Below the pieces are notes generated by a model. That model was not told where the DNA came from and made no database searches. It saw only the letters and a list, made by a program, of their open reading frames with translations. 64,000 nucleotides of DNA, from positions 1-64,000 of the forward strand of contig NZ_JARKMY010000003.1 of NCBI RefSeq assembly GCF_029360725.1, given 5' to 3'. Below, piece after piece: positions 34,783-44,568 of this stretch (position 1 is the first letter of the stretch; every line of letters starts with the position of its first letter). Position numbers and translations under genes: made by a program. Source of the DNA: Chryseolinea sp. H1M3-3. Its GTDB lineage: Bacteria; Bacteroidota; Bacteroidia; Cytophagales; Cyclobacteriaceae.

Positions 34783-35655
34783 CTACGCCTTTAGCAACAA
34801 ATTCAGCAACTGTGGTTTTTGCTTTTCAAGGTCTTTATGCCAGAGCATTGTCAAATCAGCTTTCTGAGGAATATTTTTAAGTTCGATATATTTTACGCCA
34901 TGAGGCTGTCCGCGTAAACCCGACTTTGGTTCTATAGTTATACCAATGCCAGCTTCAACCAGACGTATACCTGTACTTGCGAATGAAGTTTCATGCACGA
35001 TCTTCGGGATAAAACCTGCGTCAAGACAAATTGATTCAATGGTAGCAACGTACAGTGAACTTTCATCCTTTGGTGGGAGAATAAATCCTTCCTCCGCAAA
35101 TACCGAAAAGTCGTTATAATTCTCCTGGGATACGGGGTGCCCTATGGGAACAACAACTACGAAGTTATCATGAAGTAAAACTTTACTTTTTATACTTCCC
35201 TCTATCACCGGATTGGTAGTAAATCCGATTTCCAGCTCTTTATTTTCCAACGCCTTTACCTGCTGCAGGTTGGTGAGTTCAAACATGCGGGTTCTCATAT
35301 TCGGAAATACCTGATTGATTTGCCGGATCATGTCGGGTAAAAATGCTTGCATGGCGGAATGCGTATAGCCAATTCGTATCTCACCCGCAACGCCTTTGTG
35401 AATTTGCTCCGTCCGGGTACATGCATCATTCCACTGCTGCAATATTCGCTCTACCTCGGTTTTGAAAAAAAGCCCGGCTTCGGTAAGCTCAACTTTGCGC
35501 TTGTTACGCTTAAACAGTTGCGCCCCTAGTGTGTCTTCAAGCTGTTGGATCTGACGGCTCAAGGCCGGCTGGGCGATGGAAGCGTCTTCCGATGCTTTTG
35601 TAAAATGCAATGTTCGAGCAACCTTTAAGAAGTTCTGCAGGATTTGAATGTCCAT
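34783..35655 (-). CDS. LysR-family transcriptional regulator (290 aa)
   Basis: From the ATG at 35655: MDIQILQNFLKVARTLHFTKASEDASIAQPALSRQIQQLEDTLGAQLFKRNKR, the canonical LysR winged helix. The C-terminal substrate-binding domain has GEIRIGYTHSAMQAFLPDMIRQ and ends VKYIELKNIPQKADLTMLWHK. The longer start at 35733 adds 26 residues without LysR character. It is convergent with the AraC gene and divergent from the exported HExxH protein at 35805, the usual arrangement for a LysR regulator and its target. Confidence 0.92.
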   Translation of the reverse strand: MDIQILQNFLKVARTLHFTKASEDASIAQPALSRQIQQLEDTLGAQLFKRNKRKVELTEAGLFFKTEVERILQQWNDACTRTEQIHKGVAGEIRIGYTHSAMQAFLPDMIRQINQVFPNMRTRMFELTNLQQVKALENKELEIGFTTNPVIEGSIKSKVLLHDNFVVVVPIGHPVSQENYNDFSVFAEEGFILPPKDESSLYVATIESICLDAGFIPKIVHETSFASTGIRLVEAGIGITIEPKSGLRGQPHGVKYIELKNIPQKADLTMLWHKDLEKQKPQLLNLLLKA

Positions 35656-35804
35656 GATCTTCGGCCTTTGAAGTTTGTATCGCTCATTCTTACAGGACAG
35701 CGTGTTATTCCATTTGGGAATAAGTCTATTCAAATTAAGTATTTTTCTTTATTGAAAAGAAGTGATTGCTTTGTCAAATGTCCACACAATGGGGGATTAT
35801 AACC

Positions 35805-36539
35805 ATGCAGAAACTCATTTTACCCATCGCATTTTTTTCATTAGTAATATTATCTCCCTTTCAAAGTACCTCTCAAACCGTAAAGTCCGGACAAAACATA
35901 TCCGCACCAAAGATTTTTCTGGTGTACCCCAAAAACGGAACTCCGTTTGACCGAGAATGCGGAAGCTTTATGCAGAAGCCAGTTGAAAAATCTTCGATTG
36001 ATGAGGCGGCAAGCCGCCTTGGAGAATTTCAGGATTTATGGGACAAAGATGGTGCATTGTTTATGGAAACGGCACTACAAGAAGTAGGTGTTCCGTTCCC
36101 ATACAGGGAGATGCAAGCAACACTTACCGTCTGCGATTTGTCGTCTGTGAGTTCACCGCTGATCATTAATGTAAAAGGCTTCCTGTCGTCTGCGGTAAAT
36201 CAACATCCCCTGTGGGCTTTCCCTGAGATCGTTTTTCATGAAGTAATGCATACCTATGTTCGAAATGTTTATGACATTTCACCACTGAGGAAAAAATATG
36301 CATCAGAACCGCCCGTAGTTTTAAATCATCTTCATGAGATGGCCCTTGAAAAAATGATTCTTGTAAAACTTAATAGAGGGGAATTGTTAAACTGGGTGGA
36401 CAACCGTTATCGCAATCTTTTTCCACCTGTTTATAAACGTGCCTGGGAAATCGTAAATGACATAGAAGGTTATGAAGCATTTATCGATGAATTAAAAACC
36501 ATGCCATCCAGCCAAAGCGTTAGAAATACTTCAAAATAG
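35805..36539 (+). CDS. Exported HExxH protein, putative zinc peptidase
   Basis: A 244-aa protein starting MQKLILPIAFFSLVILSPFQ with a Sec signal to about residue 22. Mid-protein the sequence AFPEIVFHEVMHTYVRN contains HEVMH, an HExxH zinc-binding motif (about residues 143-147) with a Tyr three residues after. Downstream NHLHEMALEKM may supply the third ligand in a gluzincin-like arrangement (His or Glu). I do not recognise a specific family. It is divergent from the LysR gene (150 bp between starts). Likely periplasmic. Function as a peptidase is inference. Confidence 0.65.
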   Translation: MQKLILPIAFFSLVILSPFQSTSQTVKSGQNISAPKIFLVYPKNGTPFDRECGSFMQKPVEKSSIDEAASRLGEFQDLWDKDGALFMETALQEVGVPFPYREMQATLTVCDLSSVSSPLIINVKGFLSSAVNQHPLWAFPEIVFHEVMHTYVRNVYDISPLRKKYASEPPVVLNHLHEMALEKMILVKLNRGELLNWVDNRYRNLFPPVYKRAWEIVNDIEGYEAFIDELKTMPSSQSVRNTSK

Positions 36540-37095
36540 GAATTAGTTTTTTGATGGTAATCGTTTTTAAAGATTGACGTTATGTTAAAAAAAGTTTCTC
36601 CTCATCACCTGATCGGAATATTCATAATCTCCTTTGCAACATTGCTCTTGGACTTTCACTAGTGAGGTATTTTCGGTCTCGATGCGGTAATCCATAGATT
36701 GACTTGAGTAATCATGGGGATATTACCCATCTTCTCCAAAATGACCTGGGCAATCAAGCTCACAACGGTAGTGTTTTCTCACGAATGGTCTGGTGTTGTC
36801 TCTGGTCGTCGCGGGGCCAGTCTATGTTGATGATTTTTTGGGATTATCCGGATGATGCTCGTGAATGTCTGTAAACCGCCCGCCTGTCGTCCTTTGACTA
36901 TTTGAAAGCATCGTTCCTTTTTGCAAAAACATTCTTTAAGCTGACCGATTTTAATAAATAAAAACCTGTGACAAAAAAAGGCAGGCGCTTGCATTCGAAA
37001 TTAAATGCTTGCTTTTTTATATTTTGTCTCCGAAAACCGTGAATAAACGTGGAATGCAAGGGGATGTGTGTATTTTCTTTCGGAATTTTGAAGTT
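36540..37095. other. Gene-free stretch before the Kelch/SARP-like regulator gene
   Basis: Short frames on both strands have no coding features. An imperfect direct repeat GCTTGCATT/AATGCTTGC lies at about 36989-37015 just upstream of the regulator gene. No RNA gene or known repeat identified. Confidence 0.35.
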
Positions 37096-39627
37096 ATGCT
37101 TTCGTCGTTAAAATCGTTATGCTGTGTATTGCTAATGTTTGGGTTTATGCCGCTGCATGCGTCGTCGCCGGGAGGATTGAAGTTTCATGGCAGTGAACAA
37201 CCCATCAATCAACGGACGTCGTACAATGTTTTCGGTAATAAAACTATCACGTTCTCAGACTATTTCGATATTGATTTTAGCCTCTCACTTTACCCTGAAT
37301 CGGAGTTCGGCTATATTCTGCGAATCAAAAACAAAGAAAGCAATAGAATCTATAATCTTTTTTATGATGGTCAAGGTGATAACCTCACCTTCAAGTTTAA
37401 TGAAGAAGGTAAGAGCAATCTGATCGTAGCCAACATCGACAGGGCGGAATTGCTTAACATGCATTGGTTCAAAATGAAAATCTCATTCGACCTGAAAGGC
37501 GATTCCATAAAACTCACAATAAACAATCAAACATTTAGCACTGGAAATGAAAAGTTTCCCGACGTGTATTCGCCGGTCATACTTTTCGGCAGAAGTGATC
37601 ATATTATTGATGTACCCTCATTCGCGATAAAAAACCTTTCTGTCGGCAATCATGAGAAGCACTCCTTTGCTTTAGATGAAAGCAAAGGCAGCATCGTCCA
37701 TGATGTCAGAGGCGAAGCCGTTGGTGCAGTTTTAAATCCGGAGTGGTTGGTAAATGACGCGTACCACTGGAGATATAAAACATCATTTAAGTCGCAATCG
37801 GTAGCCGGCGCAAATTATAATCCTGAAAGGAAGGAGATATATTATTTCAACCGCGATTCGTTGTATATCTACAACACGAGATCGGGTGTCACAAACCTCA
37901 AAGTCTTCCAGGAAAAATGTCCGGTTGAACTCGTATTAGGAACCAACTTCATTGATACAAAACATGAGAAACTGTATGCGTATGAAACATACAATGATGA
38001 CTATGCCGGCCCAACCGTAGCGAGCCTGGACCTGGGTTCGTATCAATGGACAGCCGAAAGCTCCGAGCAACTACCCAGTCCGTTGCATCACCATGGCGCT
38101 TACTTCAACCCCTCTGCAGAGCAATTCACTTTGTTTGGTGGTTTCGGACGCATGCGCTACAGTAAGGATTTCTTCTCCTATGATTTAAATAAAAAGGAAT
38201 GGGATACCGTGGCAGGTTTTACCGGAGACTTTCTATCACCCCGATACTTTTCGTCGGTTGGCTATTTAAAAAAAACCAACTCCATCTATGTTTTTGGCGG
38301 AATGGGTAATGAATCGGGAGAGCAGACCGTTGGAAGAAAATACTATTATGATCTGTACAAGATAGACCTCGATACAAAACATATTTCAAAGCTTTGGGAA
38401 ATTCAATGGAAACAGGACAATATGGTTCCCGTACGAGGAATGGTTATTCTCGACGATTCATGCTTTTATACGCTATGCTATCCAGAGCATTTTTCTGAAT
38501 CACTTCTTAAGCTGTACAAATTTTCACTGAAGGATGGTACTTACGAGATACTTGGAGATTCAATTCCGATACGCTCAGATAAAATTACAACCAACGCTAA
38601 TCTCTACTATGACAGTGTACTAAACAATTTATTTGCTGTTGTTCAGGAATTTGACGATGACATTTCTTCAAATGTGAAAGTTTATTCCTTGTCATTCCCT
38701 CCACTTACGGCGCAGGAACTGGCAAGTTATTCAATGGAGAAAAACAACTACACCTTAGCGGTAGTTATACTTTCGTTTTCATTGGTAGCTATCCTGGGTT
38801 ATCTTTTTTATAAGAAGCTGGGATACAAAAAATCCAGGGAGGTTAGATATCCTGTTGGGCCAGACTCCATTGCTATTAATAAAATCGAAACGCCGGCAAA
38901 TAAGATTGAAGGCCCAACAAGAGCTAACAGCATTTACCTTTTCGGAGATTTCACTGTACGTGACAAAAAAAATCGGGACATTACTTACATGTTTAGCGCT
39001 CAGCTGAAGCAAATCTTCTGTCTGATATTGCAATACAGCATAACCGATGAGGGCATTGCGTCACAGCGACTCAGCAATATCCTATGGCCCGACAAGCCTG
39101 CCGACAAAGTGAAAAATTCCAGGGGAGTTACTATAAATCATTTGCGTAAAGTTTTAAGTGAACTTGACGGCATAGAATTAATATATGAAAAAGGCCACTT
39201 TAAAATAGAGCAAGGCCCGGGAGTCTACTGTGACTATACCCGTTGCATACAGTTAATCTTCACGAAGGATGCAGAACGACACAGAGATGAACTCGTTGAA
39301 ATATTATCGCGCGGCAAGTTTCTGCAACTCTCTGACCATCCGCTGTATGATTCATTTAAAGAAGAGATGGAAAAGAAACTGGAACCGGTATTGATTGTAG
39401 AAATGGAAAAAAGTTTTTCAGCGGAGCGCTATCATACAACGATTGCCTTAGCAGAAGCTATATTTAATATCGATCCACTCAATGATGTAGCGCTGACGTA
39501 TCAAATTAAGGCGATGCAAAAATTAAAAATGAATGACGAAGCCAGAATCCGCTATCAGGCTTTTGTTATTGAATATAGAAAAGCAATGGGCAATGATTAT
39601 TCTCATCCTTACAAAGGTTCAACATGA
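37096..39627 (+). CDS. One-component regulator: exported Kelch-like sensor, TM, SARP-like DNA-binding domain
   Basis: 843 aa from the ATG at 37096 (signal LCCVLLMFGFMPLHAS). An N-terminal LamG-like beta-sandwich (about 25-215) is followed by a Kelch/galactose-oxidase-like propeller (about 235-540, with blades such as GAYFNPSAEQFTLFGGFG and SVGYLKKTNSIYVFGGMG). One membrane span (LAVVILSFSLVAILGYLFY, about 555-575) separates it from a cytoplasmic winged helix (IYLFGDFTVRD..., ILWPDKPADKVKNSRGVTINHLRKVLSEL, about 611-720) and a TPR/BTAD-like tail. The helix fits the SARP/OmpR-type fold. This is a sensor-regulator without kinase. The adjacent convergent mannan PUL is a possible target; that is inference. 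A longer start at 37009/37054 is less likely. Confidence 0.8.
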   Translation: MLSSLKSLCCVLLMFGFMPLHASSPGGLKFHGSEQPINQRTSYNVFGNKTITFSDYFDIDFSLSLYPESEFGYILRIKNKESNRIYNLFYDGQGDNLTFKFNEEGKSNLIVANIDRAELLNMHWFKMKISFDLKGDSIKLTINNQTFSTGNEKFPDVYSPVILFGRSDHIIDVPSFAIKNLSVGNHEKHSFALDESKGSIVHDVRGEAVGAVLNPEWLVNDAYHWRYKTSFKSQSVAGANYNPERKEIYYFNRDSLYIYNTRSGVTNLKVFQEKCPVELVLGTNFIDTKHEKLYAYETYNDDYAGPTVASLDLGSYQWTAESSEQLPSPLHHHGAYFNPSAEQFTLFGGFGRMRYSKDFFSYDLNKKEWDTVAGFTGDFLSPRYFSSVGYLKKTNSIYVFGGMGNESGEQTVGRKYYYDLYKIDLDTKHISKLWEIQWKQDNMVPVRGMVILDDSCFYTLCYPEHFSESLLKLYKFSLKDGTYEILGDSIPIRSDKITTNANLYYDSVLNNLFAVVQEFDDDISSNVKVYSLSFPPLTAQELASYSMEKNNYTLAVVILSFSLVAILGYLFYKKLGYKKSREVRYPVGPDSIAINKIETPANKIEGPTRANSIYLFGDFTVRDKKNRDITYMFSAQLKQIFCLILQYSITDEGIASQRLSNILWPDKPADKVKNSRGVTINHLRKVLSELDGIELIYEKGHFKIEQGPGVYCDYTRCIQLIFTKDAERHRDELVEILSRGKFLQLSDHPLYDSFKEEMEKKLEPVLIVEMEKSFSAERYHTTIALAEAIFNIDPLNDVALTYQIKAMQKLKMNDEARIRYQAFVIEYRKAMGNDYSHPYKGST

Positions 39628-39696
39628 GCTATACCGCGAATGCTTCGCGATTCCAATTATCTATTACTCTTTATTCGAGTTAGCTTATCAAATTAA

Positions 39697-42201
39697 TTAT
39701 TTTTCATCCAGCATCTTAATAAAATAACCTCCCACTACCGAACGAGCCTGAAATCCGACCTGTGTCGCATCGGGTGTTTCATACCAGTCGCTCATTGGGA
39801 CACGGTCAGGCGTTTCAATAACAAAACCATAAACCGGGTCAACAAATTTCCGGAAAGTGGACGTATCACTTGCTAGCGTGGCGGTCCATATAATCCAATC
39901 TGCTTTTGTATACGTGCGCCGGTTATCCAATGGCAATCCATATTTATTTTGTTTCGTTAGATAATAAGCAACTTCTTTCTGCAACACTTCCTCAGGAAAA
40001 ATTCCGAGGTTTAACAATTTATCCCAAACAAGATTATATTTCTGACTCCATGTTCCGGGCTGATCGAACGTCAATCGGAAATGGTCACCATCGTCAGCCA
40101 TTTTTATCCACTCCTGCGCCATGCCCTTCGCTGCCGATGTGTATTTTTCGGATACATCTTTTTTGCCAAGCATTTCCGCCAGCTTTCCATAACCGGCAAT
40201 GCCCATTATAGCTTTAGCCGAAAGATTTACGTTGTGAGCAAAATGTCCTGCGAAGTCATCGGTACAAAGTTGATTCTCGGGATCAAGTCCGTGTTCGAGA
40301 AGATAATTCGCCCAGGTCGTCAGGGCTTCCCAATGTTTCTCAGCGTAGCCGGCATTCCCCTCTACATCAGCAATAGCCGTTGTCAAAATTAACATATTGC
40401 CACATTCCTCCACTGGCATATCGCCGCCATACGTTTGTCCATTGGCCTGGGGATAAGTGCCTACATCATGAGCGGCAAAAGGTTTGGTCCATTTTCCGCT
40501 TTCAGTATAGTAAAAGATCGGGTTCAACATTCCTTTCAAAAGTTCTGGATTGTATTTCAAAAATAAAGGCGCAGATGGATAGGTTACATCCACCGTACCG
40601 ATGGATCCATTGCTGAAATTCTCCTTTGATAGGAACAGCGTGTTGCCTTGCGTATCCTTAACCAATTTGTGCGCCGCAATGGATTGACGATAAGCCAGCA
40701 GACAAAGGCGTGCATAGTTTTCGCCGCCTGCTTGAAGTGCTTCGCGATAGATTTTGCTGTCAAAATCATCACACCGAGCCATTATTTTCTTGTAGTCGGT
40801 GGCAGCGGCAATCAGGGCTTTGTCAAACGTGACCTGACCGTCTTTCGTCCACCACGCCTTAAGATTATCTCCAAAATATTGTATCGATTCAAGATCATCG
40901 TATGCCAGCATCACATAGCCTGATTCGGGTGTAGTGGAAACTTTGTCAAGATTGTCAGTATAAGCAAGTACAGGCATTGTATTAGACATGACTGCTGTGA
41001 TTTTGTCGCTTGCAGAATTTATTTTGCCTCCTTTTACAAAAGATTCTTTCATCGAAGAGAAGCCTCCAACAGCTACAGCGGTGTTTGTAGATTCAGTGGA
41101 AGCCAGATAAAAATACCCCCAGTCTATACGCACATTGTCGCCCTTCTTTTGCAAAATGGATTGTTCCGTTGTTCCGGCTTTAGCGAAATTGACCGCACCA
41201 GTTTTTCCAGCGGTAACTTCAACTTCCTGGTTTAATTCATTAACGGCCCACTCGGGTGTTGCATCAAAATATACCGCCACATCGTGTGATTTCCCATCGT
41301 TAGATACCACTTCATAACTGACGTAGTTTACTGGTCGCGAAAGCAAATCCAAATCGTCCATCAGCAATGGAGAAACAAATTCCAGGTGTAAGTCCACAGG
41401 GCCGCAGGTGAAATCATACTTCGTTTGTGTTGCTGTGATCTTTACGCTTTTTTGAATTGCAGTTTGTTTAAAGGTGGGCTTCTGATCACTTTCTTTAAAA
41501 ATACCAAAGTCAACATAAGCCAAACCACCGCGATCAAGACAGTGGGCAGCGATAATATTTTTCCCACCAGCATTCAACAGACTCTTATCAAGTTTCAGCG
41601 TCACATTGCTCCTGGCGCGGTTGCCTGTATTAACGATCTGAGTTCCGTTCAGGTATAACTCGAAATCGTCATCGTGAGAATAATTTAAATAGAGTTCATT
41701 GCTTTCGTTAGCTGGTAAGTTGAATTCCCTGCGCACCCATATTTCCTTTGTTTCCCAAGACGTATTCGTTTCGAAGGTATTGGGTGTGCCAAAACCTGCT
41801 TTGCCACTTTTCCATGAAGCGTCGTTGAACCCCGGTTTCTCCCACCCTTTTGCAGGTTCTTTGATAACGAATCTACCCTCCCAGGCTTCATATTTCGCGT
41901 TGGGTAAAACTGGCTGCAGTGGAGTTTCTTCCTTTCCAAGGAATCTGTACGTTTGCCCGTCAACCCGCACGGCACCGATCAACGAATGATTTTTGCCTGT
42001 CCAGTGCTTTACCGGACTGTCAAATAACTGGTCGGAGGTTGACCATGCGCTCGTATAAGGATCAATTGTTATTAACGGATAGGCTGGCGCACGAAACTCG
42101 CGGCCGGCTTCCTCATTTTGTTTCTCCTGTTGGGCACATGAACCCAAACTGAAGGTTACAACAAAAACGGCGAGTATTTTATTTAAAGATATCTTGAACA
42201 T
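39697..42201 (-). CDS. DUF4965/DUF4964 glutaminase-like protein of the mannan locus
   Basis: An 834-aa exported protein with lipoprotein-type signal (AVFVVTFSLGSCAQ). Domain order: DUF4964-like N-terminus (EFRAPAYPLITIDPYTSAWSTSDQLFDSPVKHWTG), a beta-sandwich jelly roll inserted at about 95-210 (WVRREFNLPANESNELYLNYSHDDDFELYLNG), DUF5127, then an (alpha/alpha) barrel DUF4965/DUF1793 (LLAYRQSIAAHKLVKD, YPSAPLFLKYNPELLKGMLNPIFYY, FAAHDVGTYP, MPVEECGNMLIL). The family is annotated as glutaminase A-like, but its members often lie in PULs and look like glycoside hydrolases. Last gene of the operon, 21 bp after the GH92 gene. Confidence 0.88.
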   Translation of the reverse strand: MFKISLNKILAVFVVTFSLGSCAQQEKQNEEAGREFRAPAYPLITIDPYTSAWSTSDQLFDSPVKHWTGKNHSLIGAVRVDGQTYRFLGKEETPLQPVLPNAKYEAWEGRFVIKEPAKGWEKPGFNDASWKSGKAGFGTPNTFETNTSWETKEIWVRREFNLPANESNELYLNYSHDDDFELYLNGTQIVNTGNRARSNVTLKLDKSLLNAGGKNIIAAHCLDRGGLAYVDFGIFKESDQKPTFKQTAIQKSVKITATQTKYDFTCGPVDLHLEFVSPLLMDDLDLLSRPVNYVSYEVVSNDGKSHDVAVYFDATPEWAVNELNQEVEVTAGKTGAVNFAKAGTTEQSILQKKGDNVRIDWGYFYLASTESTNTAVAVGGFSSMKESFVKGGKINSASDKITAVMSNTMPVLAYTDNLDKVSTTPESGYVMLAYDDLESIQYFGDNLKAWWTKDGQVTFDKALIAAATDYKKIMARCDDFDSKIYREALQAGGENYARLCLLAYRQSIAAHKLVKDTQGNTLFLSKENFSNGSIGTVDVTYPSAPLFLKYNPELLKGMLNPIFYYTESGKWTKPFAAHDVGTYPQANGQTYGGDMPVEECGNMLILTTAIADVEGNAGYAEKHWEALTTWANYLLEHGLDPENQLCTDDFAGHFAHNVNLSAKAIMGIAGYGKLAEMLGKKDVSEKYTSAAKGMAQEWIKMADDGDHFRLTFDQPGTWSQKYNLVWDKLLNLGIFPEEVLQKEVAYYLTKQNKYGLPLDNRRTYTKADWIIWTATLASDTSTFRKFVDPVYGFVIETPDRVPMSDWYETPDATQVGFQARSVVGGYFIKMLDEK

Positions 42202-42222
42202 AAAACTTAATTCCTTTGCTGT

Positions 42223-44508
42223 TTATTTTTCGTTTGAGAAAGAATATGGGAAGTCACTCTTATTTATTCCCCGGCTTTTGTTGGGAACCCGGCCCATTTT
42301 AAAATTGATTTTTGCTCCCTTCATTAAATCTTCGTGTGTCAGATAGTTTGTTGTGTGCAACTTACCATTTAACAATACTTCCGCGATATAGCAGTTTTCT
42401 TTTGAATTACCATCTGCTTTTATCTCTATCTCTTTTTCATTTTCAAGTTGTATCGTCACAGACTTGAACAACGGAGACCCTAGAATATATTCATTGCTAC
42501 CCGGGCACAATGGGTAGAATCCTAAAGCAGAGAACACATACCACGCCGACGTTTGTCCGTTATCCTCATCGCCGCAATATCCATCCGGTGTAGCAGCATA
42601 AAGTTTGTCCATGATTTCCCGCGCCCAGTATTGCGCTTTCCAGGGTTCACCTGCATAGTTGTACAAATACACCATGTGCTGAATTGGCTGATTGCCATGC
42701 GCATATTGGCCCATGTTCATCACTTGCATCTCTCGCATCTCGTGAATCATCGAACGGCTCTCCATCCCCTTCGATCCGGGAATAGTGAAAACAGAGTCGA
42801 GCATTGTTACAAATTCTTTTTGCCCGCCCATCAATTCAATCAATCCCTGGGGATCGTGAAATACTGACCACGAGTAGTGCCAGCTGTTTCCTTCAGTAAA
42901 ATCACGGCCCCAATCTGTCGGATTAAACAAATCAGAGAAAGATCCAGTTGTCGTGCGCCCTGCCATCAATCTACGCTTCGGATTATACAAATTTTTATAA
43001 TTCATAGCTCTTTTTGCATACACCGAAATTTCCTGTTGCGGCTTATGAAGTGCTTTGCCAAGCCGGTAGATCGTCCAATCATCATAAGCATATTCTAACG
43101 TGCGGGCTACATTTTGGTCAACGTCTACGTTGCTCGGGATATAACCGTGCTTGTTATAATACACATAACCTTTTCTACCCGTAGCGGAAACGTTCGGATG
43201 TACCGTGTTCGCGCCATGCTTAAGCGCTTCCCACAATACCTCGATATCATATCCGCGCAAGCCTTTCAAGTAAGCGTCGGCTACAACAGACGCCGAATTA
43301 TTTCCTACCATGATATCCCGGTGTCCGGGGCTGGCCCATTCCGGAAGGAAACCGCTTTCCTTATACGCGTTGACAAGACCCTCTTGCATTTTCACATTTT
43401 CAGAAGGGAATAAAAGATTCAAGAATGGAAACAAGCTGCGAAAGGTATCCCAGAATCCAGTATCAGTAAACATGTAACCTGGCAAAACTTTTCCATTGTA
43501 TGGGCTATAGTGAATGATTTTACCATTTGCGTCAACTTCAGAAAAATTCCGAGGGAATAAAACCGAGCGATAAAAAGAAGAATAGAAAGTTCTTATGTTG
43601 TCGATATTATCGTCTTCGACTTTGATCTTTCCCAACACCTCGTTCCAACGTTGTTTTCCTTTGTCAACTACTTTGTCGAAGCCTTCATAACCCAGCTCTT
43701 TCAAGTTGATGAGTGCCTGCGCTTCGCTGATAAAAGAAGAAGCCACGCGAGCGTGGACCTGTTCATCCTTTGATGTTGGAAACCCAATAATTGCGCCTGC
43801 ATGATTTCCTTTGAACTCCTTCTCTCCTTCTATTATCTTGCCATCTTGAACAGTCGCGAAGTAAGAGAAAGTCTTGTCAAAAACGATTACAAAATAATTT
43901 TTAAAGTTGTCAGGTACGCCACCGCTATTACGTGTTGTGTAGCCAACGATCATGTTCTCTTCAGGAATAATTCTTATAAACGATCCTTTGTCAAAAGCAT
44001 CCGTAACAATGAAAGAGTGCTTACTGTCAGGAAAAGTAAAGCGGAAGATGGCCGCTCTTTCTGTAGGGGTGATTTCCGTCGTCACATCGTGATCGGCTAG
44101 ATGTACCCGATAATAATAAGGTTTGGCAACTTCTGCCTTATGTGAAAACCAGCTTGCTCTTTGATCCTCATCAAACACCGCGTTGCCGGTAATGGGCATA
44201 AGGGAAAATTGTCCATAGTCATTCATCCATGGACTTGGCTGATGGGTCTGTTTAAATCCCCTGATCTTATCAGCTGTATAAGTATACATCCACCCGTCGC
44301 CCATCTTACCCGTTTGAGGGGACCAAAAATTCATGCCCCAGGGAAGCGCGATGGCGGGATAGGTATTTCCTGTTGAAAGCTCGAATTTGGAATTCGTTCC
44401 TACCATTGTGCTTACATAATCAACAGGGTCAGCGACCTGCGCATTTACATTCACGATAAAACAACATACAAAAAACGTCTGCCCTAATAATTTAATCTTC
44501 CTCCTCAT
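42223..44508 (-). CDS. GH92-family exo-alpha-mannosidase
   Basis: A 761-aa exported protein (signal to about residue 23, FFVCCFIVNVNAQ). GH92 signatures in order: YVSTMVGTNSKFELSTGNTYPAIALPWGMNFWSPQTG, KQTHQPSPWMNDYGQFSLMP, SSFYRSVLFPRNF, FWDTFRSLFPFLNLL, and DEDNGQTSAWYVFSALGFYP near the C-terminus, where the acidic residues bind calcium or act in catalysis. GH92 enzymes are Ca-dependent inverting exo-alpha-1,2/1,3/1,4/1,6-mannosidases trimming mannan or N-glycans in the periplasm or surface. Usual length is 730-780 aa. It acts downstream of the GH76 endo-enzyme of the same operon. Confidence 0.95.
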   Translation of the reverse strand: MRRKIKLLGQTFFVCCFIVNVNAQVADPVDYVSTMVGTNSKFELSTGNTYPAIALPWGMNFWSPQTGKMGDGWMYTYTADKIRGFKQTHQPSPWMNDYGQFSLMPITGNAVFDEDQRASWFSHKAEVAKPYYYRVHLADHDVTTEITPTERAAIFRFTFPDSKHSFIVTDAFDKGSFIRIIPEENMIVGYTTRNSGGVPDNFKNYFVIVFDKTFSYFATVQDGKIIEGEKEFKGNHAGAIIGFPTSKDEQVHARVASSFISEAQALINLKELGYEGFDKVVDKGKQRWNEVLGKIKVEDDNIDNIRTFYSSFYRSVLFPRNFSEVDANGKIIHYSPYNGKVLPGYMFTDTGFWDTFRSLFPFLNLLFPSENVKMQEGLVNAYKESGFLPEWASPGHRDIMVGNNSASVVADAYLKGLRGYDIEVLWEALKHGANTVHPNVSATGRKGYVYYNKHGYIPSNVDVDQNVARTLEYAYDDWTIYRLGKALHKPQQEISVYAKRAMNYKNLYNPKRRLMAGRTTTGSFSDLFNPTDWGRDFTEGNSWHYSWSVFHDPQGLIELMGGQKEFVTMLDSVFTIPGSKGMESRSMIHEMREMQVMNMGQYAHGNQPIQHMVYLYNYAGEPWKAQYWAREIMDKLYAATPDGYCGDEDNGQTSAWYVFSALGFYPLCPGSNEYILGSPLFKSVTIQLENEKEIEIKADGNSKENCYIAEVLLNGKLHTTNYLTHEDLMKGAKINFKMGRVPNKSRGINKSDFPYSFSNEK

Positions 44509-44568
44509 CTTAGCTCATTATTTTTTCTGCATTGAATTAAATAGCCTCTCCGTTATCCTTATAATGAT

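Noticed and set aside
36779-36994. A 71-codon minus-strand frame upstream of the Kelch/SARP-like regulator
   Set aside because: No coding features; probably chance in an intergenic region.
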